Source: RGIG1828 sp045541875 (GTDB lineage: Bacteria > Bacillota > Clostridia > UMGS1810). From it: DNA of 41,141 nucleotides. Both the position numbers and the translations under genes were made by a program. This document shows positions 1 to 7,608 of the stretch, one piece after another. The stretch covers positions 1 through 41,141 of the forward strand of contig JAZQJX010000024.1 in assembly GCA_045541875.1 (NCBI GenBank), in the 5' to 3' direction. Below the pieces are notes generated by a model, which was not told where the DNA came from, did not search any database, and saw nothing but the letters and a program-made list of their open reading frames with translations. Numbering within the stretch: the stretch's first letter is position 1; each line of letters opens with the position of its first letter.

Positions 1-20
1 ATTATATTGCCGTGCAAATT

Positions 21-50
21 TTTTTGAAAAGCAAATTTGCTTTTCAAAAA
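21..50. repeat. Perfect 30-bp AT-rich palindrome
   Basis: The bases 21-50 are fully self-complementary around the centre GCAAATTTGC. The palindrome forms the outer end of the left repeat copy. The right copy is cut by the window edge inside the equivalent palindrome. It could fold as a hairpin or cruciform, or mark the element terminus. Confidence 0.8.
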
Positions 51-122
51 TGCACATGGCTTAAGAAAAGCGATAATGCTCCGCACTCCCGCCGCAGGCG
101 GTGCGGCGAAGCCGCTTTTCTT
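32..122 (-). repeat. Left copy of the inverted terminal repeat (about 90 bp)
   Basis: Positions 77-122 are an exact reverse complement of 41051-41096 (46 of 46 bases), and 32-72 is a near-exact reverse complement of 41101-41141. The element is GC-rich in AT-rich surroundings and is built of nested hairpins (GCGGC-TTC-GCCGC and CCGCC-TGC-GGCGG cores). Its AT-rich end lies in a perfect 30-bp palindrome at 21-50. It looks like a dispersed intergenic repeat; no coding potential or transposase is visible. Confidence 0.85.
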
Positions 123-194
123 GCTGTATAGGAAATTACGCAGAATTTAGTTCGCGAGATGAGGTGTATATCAAATTACGCTCGCGACTTGGGT

Positions 195-215
195 GCAGGC
201 TCAGCCTGCTTTTTT
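195..215 (+). terminator. Rho-independent terminator just upstream of spmA
   Basis: A perfect 7-bp stem (GCAGGCT / AGCCTGC) with a 1-nt loop is followed by six T residues. It ends only 14 nt before the spmA start codon. It probably ends a transcript entering from the left; a role as an attenuator for spmA is possible. The stretch 123-194 also contains a longer CGCGAG/CTCGCG inverted pair and no gene. Confidence 0.7.
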
Positions 216-228
216 ATGGGGTGATTAT

Positions 229-807
229 ATGCTTAATGTTATCTGGACTGTTATTTTGATTTCTTCTTTCACATATTCATTTTTTGCAGGAACTGTTGAT
301 GAAACTGTGACATCGCTTTTGGAATCAGGGAAAACTTCTGTTGAATTTATGCTCAAAACAGGCGCTGTGATGGTTATGTGGTCAGGATTTATGGAAGTTG
401 CAAAAAAAAGCGGGCTTACAGGTGTGATTTCACGAATTTTGTCTCCCTTTATAAGAAAAGTTTTTAAAGGAATAGGAAAAAATTCTGAAGAGGAGAACTT
501 AATCAGCACAAATCTTGCAGCAAATATGATGGGACTTTCAAATGCGGCAACGCCCCTTGGGATGAAAGCCATGAAAAAACTTTCCGAAAAATCAGACGGA
601 AAAACTGCAACGGATAATATGTGTATGCTTTGTATCATAAACTGTGCATCATTGCAACTCATTCCCTCAACCCTCATTGCCATGAGGTCAGCATCAGAGA
701 GTGCATCGCCGGGAGAGATAACCGTTCCCATATGGATTGTCTCATCTCTTACTCTCATATTTGCAATCATTCTGGCAAAATTCATGGAAAGGAAAAGCGG
801 AAAATGA
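229..807 (+). CDS. spmA: Spore maturation protein A
   Basis: This 192-residue integral membrane protein of the SpmA family carries a nucleoside-recognition (Gate-like) domain. SpmA and SpmB are needed for spore core dehydration in Bacillus and Clostridium. Hydrophobic segments lie near residues 1-22, 45-65, 135-155 and 170-187. The family-typical NLAANMMGLSNAATPLG stretch is present. The start is ATG 229, preceded by GGGGTGAT; an upstream in-frame start at 193 would run through the terminator hairpin and is rejected. The stop overlaps the spmB start by ATGA, so the two are translationally coupled. It supports a spore-forming host. Identification is firm from sequence; the role is family knowledge. 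Confidence 0.93.
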   Translation: MLNVIWTVILISSFTYSFFAGTVDETVTSLLESGKTSVEFMLKTGAVMVMWSGFMEVAKKSGLTGVISRILSPFIRKVFKGIGKNSEEENLISTNLAANMMGLSNAATPLGMKAMKKLSEKSDGKTATDNMCMLCIINCASLQLIPSTLIAMRSASESASPGEITVPIWIVSSLTLIFAIILAKFMERKSGK

Positions 808-1325
808 AACTGTCTTCTGACCTTATAATACCCATAATGATTCTCCTGATTCTCTCTTTCGCTGTGTCAAAAAAGACAGATGTGTATTCATCTTTCACAA
901 TGGGACTCAAAGACGGTGCATCTTCATTTTTAAAAATTTGCCCTGCTCTTTTTGCACTTTTCATTTGCGTTGGTGTTTTCAGGGCATCGGGGCTTTCTGA
1001 CTTTTTATGCACTTTGCTTTCGCCCGTCACTTCCTTTTTGAAATTCCCCAAAGACCTTTTGCCCTTTGCCATATTAAGACCTGTTTCAGGAAGCGGCTCC
1101 CTTGTTTTTGCTCAGGATATTTTCACAAGGTTCGGGCCTGATTCCTTTGAGGGAAGGGCAGTTTCAATAATGATGGGTTCAACGGAAACCACATTCTACA
1201 CCGCCTCTGTCTATTTTGCCGCATCTGAAACGAAAAACATAAGGCACACCATAAAGTGTGCCCTGATTGCAGATGTGTTCAGTATGGCAATAAGCATACT
1301 GGTTACAAGATTATATTATTATTGA
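804..1325 (+). CDS. spmB: Spore maturation protein B
   Basis: This 173-residue membrane protein is the partner of SpmA in spore core dehydration. It contains the family stretches LLPFAILRPVSGSGSL and IMMGSTETTFYTASVYF and four or so hydrophobic helices. Its ATG lies in the ATGA overlap with the spmA stop; the longer open frame upstream (from 621) is a shadow of spmA. Its 3' end overlaps the end of the convergent AraC-type gene by 7 nt, so no terminator separates them. Confidence 0.93.
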   Translation: MKLSSDLIIPIMILLILSFAVSKKTDVYSSFTMGLKDGASSFLKICPALFALFICVGVFRASGLSDFLCTLLSPVTSFLKFPKDLLPFAILRPVSGSGSLVFAQDIFTRFGPDSFEGRAVSIMMGSTETTFYTASVYFAASETKNIRHTIKCALIADVFSMAISILVTRLYYY

Positions 1326-2101
1326 CGTTTTTTGTATTCAGACGGCGTCATATTAAAGTGCTTTTTAAAGCATCTGCAAAAAGTGTTAAGGGAGCCAAAG
1401 CCTGATTCATATGCAATTTCCGTAAGACTTTTCTCACCTTTTTTAATATGCTGTGATGCATTTTCGCACCTCACCAAACCAAGAAATGTTCTGAATGGAA
1501 TTTTCAAAGTATCTGAAAAAAGATGGGCAATATATGAGGGATGGTATCCGAAAACTCTGGCAATATGATTTATGGTGAGAGGCTCTCTGAATTCTGATTC
1601 TATATATGAAATGATTCTTTCGGGAAGTTCCTGATGGCTTTGGGTTTCTTTAAGAGTTAATTTTTTCAAAACCCCTGAAAGTATTATGTGCGTCCAGCCG
1701 ATGAGTGAAATTTCAGAATCTGCTAAAAGAATTTTTGAAAATCCGAGCATAGTCTCTTTTGGGACATCAGATGATTTGACATATGGAATTTCACAGTTTT
1801 TTGTCACGATATCGGGACAGGACACAGACAATAGACCTGTATCGCATATGATAGATATAACTTCTGTTTCACTTTCTGAGCAGTCACTGCATTTAATGTA
1901 TTCATGGACATTGCCAGGGAAAATGGCAATTATATCACCATCTGTGAGAGTATATGTTTTTTCGCCGATTTTCACCTTCTGATTTCCCTTAAGACAACAT
2001 GTGATTTCGAAATAACTGTGAAAATGGGAAGGAAAATTGTAACTTTCACAAAAATGTGACAAAAAAATCCTTCTTGACTTTTTTTCAAAGTATGGGTTCA
2101 T
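1319..2101 (-). CDS. AraC-family transcriptional regulator with cupin sensor
   Basis: The protein has 260 residues. Its N-terminal cupin-like sensor (about 1-140) includes PSHFHSYFEI and TYTLTDGDIIAIFPGNVHEY. The C-terminal part (about 160-258) holds two HTH motifs of the AraC/XylS type, with the signature end LTEIAYESGFGSLNTFCRCFKKHFNMTPSEYKK (given here only as the recognisable block). The start is ATG 2101, with AGAGGTGATCG placed correctly; a GTG nine bases upstream overlaps this site and is less likely. It is transcribed divergently from the GH3 glycosidase with a 134-nt gap, so it probably controls that gene in response to a sugar. The ligand is unknown. Confidence 0.88.
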   Translation of the reverse strand: MNPYFEKKSRRIFLSHFCESYNFPSHFHSYFEITCCLKGNQKVKIGEKTYTLTDGDIIAIFPGNVHEYIKCSDCSESETEVISIICDTGLLSVSCPDIVTKNCEIPYVKSSDVPKETMLGFSKILLADSEISLIGWTHIILSGVLKKLTLKETQSHQELPERIISYIESEFREPLTINHIARVFGYHPSYIAHLFSDTLKIPFRTFLGLVRCENASQHIKKGEKSLTEIAYESGFGSLNTFCRCFKKHFNMTPSEYKKRQ

Positions 2102-2181
2102 AACGATCACCTCTTTTTACATTATATCATTTTTTTATTGATAATCAAGCATATTTTGGTGAATATTTTGCAAAAAAATGC

Positions 2182-2211
2182 TTGCTGGTAGCATCTGTGC
2201 AGAGTTATAAT
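2182..2211 (+). promoter_or_regulatory. Putative sigma-A promoter of the GH3 gene
   Basis: A perfect TATAAT (2206-2211) lies 18 nt after a weak TTGCTG (2182-2187). It sits in the AraC/GH3 divergent region, as expected for an activator-dependent promoter with a poor -35 box. Confidence 0.5.
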
Positions 2212-2235
2212 CTGGGAAAAGGGAGTGATAAACTT

Positions 2236-4581
2236 ATGTATAAAATCGAAAAATGGTCAAGAATAAATTATAATCCATGTCTGCCCCTTGGAGAAAATAA
2301 CACAAAAATTACAGGGTGCAAAAAACATATTGAACTTTCCAGAAAGAGTGCACAGGAAGGAATCGTTCTTTTGAAGAATGAAGGCAATATCCTGCCTCTA
2401 AAAAAGGGGAGCAGGGTGGCAGTTTTTGGAAAAGCCCAGATTGACTATGTCAGGGGTGGTGGCGGAAGTGGAATTGTGTTCAGCGACTATGTCAGAAACA
2501 TTTACGAAGCGTTAAGTATGAAAAAAGAAGGGTATGCAACTGCCTATATGTCATCTTTTTCCTGCGGTGTGGATGTGTTTGATAAACTTTCTTTATTCTA
2601 TCAGGCGTATGTGGAAGAAATGTATAAAAAAGGTGCACAAAACGGAATGTTTGACGAAACAGATATCCCTGATTCGCTTTTTAACGAAGCAAAAGAATAT
2701 GCAGACACTGCCATTATCACAATCTGCCGTTATTCAACAGAGGGAGAAGACAGAAAAAATGACGGCAATGACGATTATTTTTACCTGAGCAAAAATGAAA
2801 AAACAATGGTAGATAAGGTGTGTGGCAGTTTTGAAAATGTTATTGTCTTAATAAATTCAGGTGCAATCATAGACACTTCATGGTTTTATGATAATAAAAA
2901 AATAAAAGCCGCACTCTTCATATGTCAGGGCGGAATGGAAGGCGGATCTGCTGTAGCAGATGTTCTTGTGGGTGATGTTACACCATCGGGAAAACTTGTT
3001 GACACCTGTGCAAAAAAACTTGAATACTATCCGTCAACCGAGGGTTTTCATGAGTCGGAAGAATACGTAAAATACACCGAGGATATTTTTGTGGGATACC
3101 GCTATTTTGAAACAATTCCGAATATGAAAGAAAAAGTTGTCTATCCTTTTGGTTTTGGTTTGTCTTACACGGAATTTGAGATTAAGAATGTTAATGCAAC
3201 AATTCTTGATGATGATGTTTTTGTAAAAGCAGAGGTTACAAACATTGGAAAATATGACGGAAAAGAAGTTGTTCAGGTATACTACAGTGCACCAAGGGGC
3301 AAAATCACAAAACCTGCCATAGAACTTTGTGCCTTTAAAAAAACCAAACTCATTCGTCCCGGAGACTCAGAAACACTTATTATGAATTTCAAATTGAAAG
3401 ATATGGCTTCATATGATGATGTGGGAGATATCGAAAAATCCTGTTACATACTTGAAAAAGGAAAATACAGACTCTATGTGGGCAATTCCATCCGTAACAC
3501 AAAAGAGATCGAATTTGATTTTTCGCCCGAAGATAATATCATCACTGAAAAACTTTCCCAATATTGCACTCCTGAAAATCTTGGAAAAAGACTGACAGAA
3601 AACGGAGAGTATGTTAAAGTTCCCGACAGCATATATAAACCGAAAACTTTCAGATGTGAATATGAAAACAAGTATATTCCGTTTGACGAAAAATATATGA
3701 TTTCAGATGTTTCAGAGGGGAAAATAACTCTTGATGAATTTATCTCTCAGATAGAAACGGAAAAACTTTTTGAGCTCACATATGGCAAGCCAAACAGAGG
3801 TGTTGCAAACACTGATGGCATGGGCGATATGAAAGAATTTTCAATTCCTGCTCCCATGACTGCAGACGGACCTGCAGGGGTAAGAATAAACCCTGAAACG
3901 GGAGTAAGGACAACTGCCTTCCCTGTTGCAACAATGCTTGCCTGCACTTGGGACACAGACCTTGTAGAGGAAATCGGACGCTCAGGTGCACTTGAGATGA
4001 AAGAAAATAATCTGTCAATGTGGCTCACTCCCGCCCTTAACATTCACAGAAGTCCTCTTTGCGGAAGAAACTTTGAATACTATTCAGAAGACCCCCTCAT
4101 TTCCGGAAAAATGGCAGCAGCTATGGTCAGAGGAATTCAGTCGGAAAATATTGTTGCTACACCAAAGCATTTTGCCTGCAACAACAAAGAAACAAACAGA
4201 CGGCATTCAAGTTCTGTTGTATCAGAAAGAGCACTTCGTGAAATATATTTGAAGGGATTTGAAATCTGCGTTAAAGAGTCTGATCCAAGACTCATTATGA
4301 CATCATATAATCTTGTAAATGGAGTATATCCGTCAGAAAATCCTGAACTTCTTGAGGGTATTTTGAGAAGAGAATGGGGATTTTCGGGACTTGTCACAAC
4401 AGACTGGTGTAACTCAGCAGATAAGGAAAAAGAAATTGTTGCAGGAAATGACATTCGTATGCCAATTCTTGAATATGAAAACAGAGAAAAGTGTGTGAAA
4501 GCAATAAAAGACGGAAAATTGCGAAATGAAATTGCAATATGTGTAAAACGATTGCTGAAACTTATTTTGTGGCTGGAATAA
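2236..4581 (+). CDS. Circularly permuted glycoside hydrolase family 3 beta-glycosidase
   Basis: The 781-residue protein is assembled in the reverse of usual GH3 order. The C-terminal-type alpha/beta sandwich comes first (about 25-250, opening with SRKSAQEGIVLLKNEGNILP and including FICQGGMEGGSAVADVLVG). A fibronectin-III-like domain follows (about 310-420, with VVQVYYSAPRGKITKPAIEL). The TIM barrel is last (about 500-780). The barrel has TADGPAGVR, TPALNIHRSPLCGRNFEYYS, ATPKHFACNN and the nucleophile motif GLVTTDW (Asp about 723). No signal peptide is visible, so it is likely cytoplasmic. Such permuted GH3 enzymes are known in rumen and gut Clostridia as beta-glucosidases; exact specificity cannot be read. 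ATG 2236 is chosen for its GGGAGTGAT site. A terminator follows the stop. Confidence 0.9.
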   Translation: MYKIEKWSRINYNPCLPLGENNTKITGCKKHIELSRKSAQEGIVLLKNEGNILPLKKGSRVAVFGKAQIDYVRGGGGSGIVFSDYVRNIYEALSMKKEGYATAYMSSFSCGVDVFDKLSLFYQAYVEEMYKKGAQNGMFDETDIPDSLFNEAKEYADTAIITICRYSTEGEDRKNDGNDDYFYLSKNEKTMVDKVCGSFENVIVLINSGAIIDTSWFYDNKKIKAALFICQGGMEGGSAVADVLVGDVTPSGKLVDTCAKKLEYYPSTEGFHESEEYVKYTEDIFVGYRYFETIPNMKEKVVYPFGFGLSYTEFEIKNVNATILDDDVFVKAEVTNIGKYDGKEVVQVYYSAPRGKITKPAIELCAFKKTKLIRPGDSETLIMNFKLKDMASYDDVGDIEKSCYILEKGKYRLYVGNSIRNTKEIEFDFSPEDNIITEKLSQYCTPENLGKRLTENGEYVKVPDSIYKPKTFRCEYENKYIPFDEKYMISDVSEGKITLDEFISQIETEKLFELTYGKPNRGVANTDGMGDMKEFSIPAPMTADGPAGVRINPETGVRTTAFPVATMLACTWDTDLVEEIGRSGALEMKENNLSMWLTPALNIHRSPLCGRNFEYYSEDPLISGKMAAAMVRGIQSENIVATPKHFACNNKETNRRHSSSVVSERALREIYLKGFEICVKESDPRLIMTSYNLVNGVYPSENPELLEGILRREWGFSGLVTTDWCNSADKEKEIVAGNDIRMPILEYENREKCVKAIKDGKLRNEIAICVKRLLKLILWLE

Positions 4582-4583
4582 TA

Positions 4584-4632
4584 AAAAGCCCCTTGCACAG
4601 TAAGAGTTCAAACTTAATGTGCAGGGGCTTTT
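4584..4632 (+). terminator. Terminator after the GH3 gene
   Basis: AAAAGCCCC and GGGGCTTTT arms, with an inner TGCAC/GTGCA pairing, start 2 nt after the stop codon and end in a T tract. Confidence 0.85.
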
Positions 4633-5043
4633 CACATTTGCTTAGAATGTTTGGCGACAAATTCGCGCGCGCTTTTGTGTGAATTCCACACGTCCGATCA
4701 AAAGAATTGCACAAATCCTTATTTGCTTCGGGTAGTTTACCTTTCACCTCCACAAATTTTTGCAAATAAAAAAGGTGCATCAATATGAACTGACACACCC
4801 GAAAAATGCATAGCTCATATTGCTGCGACACAATTTCATATACGATATTTGGTATCAAAGTATGTGAAAAAGAGCATGCATTTTTACCAGAGTAAAATAC
4901 ATACAGTAATACCAAAAATCCTATAAAATTATGTCGCACCTAAAGTATATCACAAAATTTTGGATTATGCAAGTTATCATGAAAATCATATTTATCTAAT
5001 TGCTCAATCCTAATTGGTAGAATCAAGCAATGAATTATTAATA
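4633..5043. other. 411-nt stretch without a recognisable gene
   Basis: The stretch separates the GH3 gene from the toxin-immunity debris. A frame of about 100 codons is open on the minus strand over roughly 4640-4939, but its composition is unlike the neighbouring genes and it has no convincing ribosome binding site. It runs into the GH3 terminator. I see no RNA gene; it may be a decayed mobile segment. Confidence 0.4.
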
Positions 5044-5175
5044 TTAACTTATTTTTTCTGCAAAGATTTCTTTGGGAAAGTTTAAATAGTTCGCCATAAA
5101 ATAATCATCTCCAGTTATACTTACTGAGTGAATATAAGCCACACCTTTGGTATTTTCAAAATCGACTGTTTCCAT
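5044..5175 (-). pseudogene. 3' fragment of an immunity gene
   Basis: A 43-codon frame ends ITGDDYFMANYLNFPKEI... and aligns with the C-terminus of the intact immunity protein at 5742-6053 (ITEDNFFCVNYHNFPDKI...). Shared positions include I-T, D, F, NY, NFP and I. Only the last 40 percent of an immunity protein is present and there is no ribosome binding site. I read it as a relic of a third immunity cassette. The homology call is by eye. Confidence 0.55.
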
Positions 5176-5211
5176 ACAGAGAAAGCAGTTGATAAGATTG
5201 AGACAATAAAA

Positions 5212-5610
5212 TTATTCTTCGTAATATTCACAACCTGTGATAACAAAATGTGGCTTTTCATTATTACCAACCTCAAAAAATCTCCAGCATTCTTCATCTT
5301 CATTTGTGTCAATAAACACTTCGATACAAAAATCGTTCGATAAAACTATTTTTAGGTCTCCAATTTCATTTATAATGATATCTTGCACCAACAAATCCAT
5401 ATCGTTAAAAGAATTCTTTTGTTCGTCAAATTTATTATTTCCCTCTGCATCCCATTGAAAATTATCCTCATCAAAATTTTCTTTTTGTATTTGTGAATTA
5501 GGTCTAAACATATCATCCTTTGATAATACAATTTTCCCCTGGTGTGTTATTCGGAAAAACCCATCAATATGGACTGCATATTTTGATGCCACGGTTTCTT
5601 GCAAATCCAA
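5212..5610 (-). CDS. Orphan immunity-like protein, 5' end replaced
   Basis: The predicted 132-residue acidic protein resembles small polymorphic-toxin immunity proteins, with LDLQETVASKYAVHIDGFFR, GDLKIVLSNDFCIEVFIDT and EECWRFFE. The only usable start is TTG at 5610, and the reading frame continues upstream to a stop without any ATG. The codons just upstream join directly to a scrap of the toxin's pre-toxin domain (5633-5675), so the native 5' end appears to be lost. It may be weakly expressed from TTG or be a pseudogene. No intact cognate toxin is next to it. Assignment as an immunity protein is by resemblance and context. Confidence 0.5.
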   Translation of the reverse strand: MDLQETVASKYAVHIDGFFRITHQGKIVLSKDDMFRPNSQIQKENFDEDNFQWDAEGNNKFDEQKNSFNDMDLLVQDIIINEIGDLKIVLSNDFCIEVFIDTNEDEECWRFFEVGNNEKPHFVITGCEYYEE

Positions 5611-5632
5611 TTTGCCACTTTTTGTTTTATAA

Positions 5633-5721
5633 GCAACTTCGCCGATAACTGGAATTGCACCATAGCGCTAAGTCCTTTTCCTGCACCCATTAAGCAGTCA
5701 CCTGCTTTCTGGACTTTGAAA
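5633..5721 (-). pseudogene. Frameshifted scrap of a second toxin gene
   Basis: Two blocks repeat parts of the intact toxin gene: 5633-5675 matches 6438-6481 with one base deleted, and 5686-5721 is identical to 6648-6683, which spans the toxin start. In the scrap the blocks are about 10 bp apart; in the intact gene they are about 166 bp apart. The order start - GLSA - frameshift - IPVIGEVA therefore represents a toxin gene with an internal deletion and a 1-nt frameshift, fused to the immunity remnant downstream. Confidence 0.8.
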
Positions 5722-5741
5722 GCAGGTGAGAGAATAAGACA

Positions 5742-6053
5742 TTAATTAATTTTATGTTTTCCTACCATGATTTTGTCAGGAAAATTATGATAATTTACGC
5801 AGAAAAAATTATCTTCTGTTATGAAAACGGGCGGGTTACCAGATATACAAATAGTTTCAAAAACAAAAGTAGTGAATTCCTCATATCCTATTTCATTTTC
5901 TTCATACTCATTTTCATCTTCAAAACATGTGTCAAATCTAGCGGTTATTGTTTCTCCTTCGCTCCATACTAATGTCATTTCTTCTATATCGAATTCATCT
6001 AGGTTTTTTAAAAAATTGCCAATAATTGTTCCTTCTTTTTCATTTAAAAACAT
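5742..6053 (-). CDS. Probable cognate immunity protein of the Ntox50-like toxin
   Basis: The 103-residue, strongly acidic protein (EDENEYEENEIGYEEF) has no recognised catalytic motif. It starts at ATG 6053, two bases after the toxin stop, with GGAGG inside the toxin's last codons, so the two are co-translated. Small acidic proteins placed directly after a toxin are the usual immunity arrangement. Its C-terminus is related to the fragment at 5044-5175. The role is inferred from position and composition. Confidence 0.65.
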   Translation of the reverse strand: MFLNEKEGTIIGNFLKNLDEFDIEEMTLVWSEGETITARFDTCFEDENEYEENEIGYEEFTTFVFETICISGNPPVFITEDNFFCVNYHNFPDKIMVGKHKIN

Positions 6054-6055
6054 AA

Positions 6056-6652
6056 CTATTTCCTCCAATTAATAGGTCTGGCAGGCACTATATGTGCTCC
6101 GTCTTTTGAATATCTAATAGTACCTACAGTGGTATCATAAGCTTTACCAGTTACTTCGTCAACATATTTTCCAATAACTTTTTTAAAATTGACTCGTTCC
6201 GAGGTCGAATTTATTCTCTGTCCAGTGCCACTATATTTTTTTATCAGTTGTTGTGCATCAGATACAGAACCAGAAAAAATACTCCTTCCTTTTTTATAAT
6301 TATTGTGGTCAACGATGTGCTTTCCTTGTCTACCTGAATGAAGTTTTTTCGTAAATTTAGTAAAATCCGAAGTTTTATCTATAGCCTTCACAGTATCCAC
6401 TGCTTTATCAGCCATCTTAGCAAGTTTTGTCGTGTCTGCAACTTCGCCGATAACTGGAATTGCACCAATAGCGCTAAGTCCTGCTGAAACAAAATCTCCT
6501 CTTGCAAGGTCGACAGGTATTGATGCCAGATTAGTAAAAGTATCTAATCCGGGAATAAGTGATGCAGCGGTCAAAAGGTTGCTTAAATCATCTAAACTTA
6601 GAGATTTACTGCCTATGGTATTACCAAAATTTCCTGATTTTCCTCCCCCCAT
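6056..6652 (-). CDS. Polymorphic toxin: pre-toxin (PT-TG-like) region plus Ntox50-like C-terminal domain
   Basis: The protein has 198 residues. It begins with a glycine-rich MGGGKSGNFGNT leader. A hydrophobic pre-toxin segment follows (about 25-80, IPGLDTFTNLASIPVDLARG then GLSAIGAIPVIGEVAD), typical of PT-TG linkers. The C-terminal domain of about 90 residues has GKHIVDHNNYKKGRSIF, IKKYSGTGQR, IGKYVD and GTIRYSKDGAHIVPARP, which I recognise as the polymorphic toxin type 50 (Ntox50) pattern. Members of that family are predicted BECR-fold RNases. There is no signal peptide and no long delivery module, so secretion is unexplained. The start ATG overlaps the DUF4417 stop (TAATG) with AGGTGA upstream. 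Confidence 0.72.
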   Translation of the reverse strand: MGGGKSGNFGNTIGSKSLSLDDLSNLLTAASLIPGLDTFTNLASIPVDLARGDFVSAGLSAIGAIPVIGEVADTTKLAKMADKAVDTVKAIDKTSDFTKFTKKLHSGRQGKHIVDHNNYKKGRSIFSGSVSDAQQLIKKYSGTGQRINSTSERVNFKKVIGKYVDEVTGKAYDTTVGTIRYSKDGAHIVPARPINWRK

Positions 6653-7317
6653 TAAGCAGTCACCTGCTTTCTGGACTTTGAAAACTCACTTTCAAAGGCT
6701 ATGATGTTGATACCCATATCCTTATAGGGTTTGAAAATATTGTCAGGTGCACTGCCATAAACTATTATGGTTTTAGGTGACAACCTTTGCACCATTTGAG
6801 CCAAGCCTATATTGAAGAATATTTTATCCTCTTTGCGTTTGATACAACCATGTGTGCCAACTGCGACAGTTTTATTTTCTTCCACTCCGTCAAAGCAGAA
6901 AGAAAAAGTTCTCTCATCACCAAATCTCACGTTAGGAATAACTTCAATTCCATTATTATGTAGCCAAACAGTTATTGCTCTGCCGCGATACGTATTCCAC
7001 ATCTGCATAACGAGCGGCATGTTTCGGTAAAGACTAAAATCCGGTGAAATAACACCTTTAAATTTCTTCAACTTGTCCAAATACTGTTTTGGATTATTCC
7101 ACAATCTTTCAAACTTTCTGTCGTGTTCATAAAATACAACCCAACAGTCGAAATCCGACCATGAATTTGACATTGCTTTTGAAAATGTAACAATCTTTTC
7201 AGGCAGTTCATCGCTTGTTTTTATTACAGGCAATTCAATATAGCCGTCAAAAGACGCATTATCAACAAGAAATGCATGAAACACATCATAATTGTCATTG
7301 AATTGTTTGCTTGTCAT
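6652..7317 (-). CDS. DUF4417 family protein
   Basis: This 221-residue protein has the hallmarks of DUF4417, common in phages and mobile regions of Firmicutes: DFDCWVVFYEHDRKFE, GVISPDFSLYRNMPL, NVRFGDERTF, VAVGTHGCIK and IIVYGSAP. No biochemical function is established. ATG 7317 is preceded by AAAAGGAGAT. It is the first gene of a unit with the toxin and immunity genes, with a TAATG overlap to the toxin. An alternative is that a one-base loss near 6680 split a longer DUF4417-toxin protein, because the +1 frame would read through; the good ribosome binding site before the toxin start argues for two genes. Confidence 0.82.
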   Translation of the reverse strand: MTSKQFNDNYDVFHAFLVDNASFDGYIELPVIKTSDELPEKIVTFSKAMSNSWSDFDCWVVFYEHDRKFERLWNNPKQYLDKLKKFKGVISPDFSLYRNMPLVMQMWNTYRGRAITVWLHNNGIEVIPNVRFGDERTFSFCFDGVEENKTVAVGTHGCIKRKEDKIFFNIGLAQMVQRLSPKTIIVYGSAPDNIFKPYKDMGINIIAFESEFSKSRKQVTA

Positions 7318-7542
7318 TTATTATATCTCCTTTTAAGTGTTTTGTAAACGATTATCAGATATAATAATTAAAACAAATTTTCAAAAAGTTTTCTGATGAT
7401 TTCGGAGAAAAACAAAATCATGCGGAAATCTGCTGAAATAAGGGGTGAAGAGATGCACTGTATAAAAAAATTGACAATATATACCAATGAAAATACAAAC
7501 GGGTTGCCTCTTTAATAACTATGTAAAAATTGTCCATTTCAA

Positions 7543-7585
7543 AAATAAATCGGTGTAAAAACATGGTTTTTACACCGATTTATTT
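7543..7585. terminator. Strong terminator after gatB
   Basis: A perfect 19-bp stem (AAATAAATCGGTGTAAAAA and its complement) with a CATGG loop lies 24 nt beyond the gatB stop. Flanking A/T tracts allow function on both strands. The rest of 7318-7542 holds the upstream region of the DUF4417 gene and no supportable gene. Confidence 0.85.
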
Positions 7586-7608
7586 GTTTTAATATTAAAA
7601 TTTCAAAA

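Noticed and set aside
225..785. Long minus-strand open frame opposite spmA
   Set aside because: It is a complete shadow of spmA, which has clear family motifs and coupling to spmB.
4640..4939. Minus-strand frame of about 100-125 codons after the GH3 gene
   Set aside because: It has no ribosome binding site and odd composition, and it overlaps the GH3 terminator and 3' end. No family was recognised.
7419..7515. Short plus-strand frames between the DUF4417 promoter region and the gatB terminator
   Set aside because: They are 20-31 codons with no motif. A plausible GGGGTGA site exists but nothing else supports a gene.
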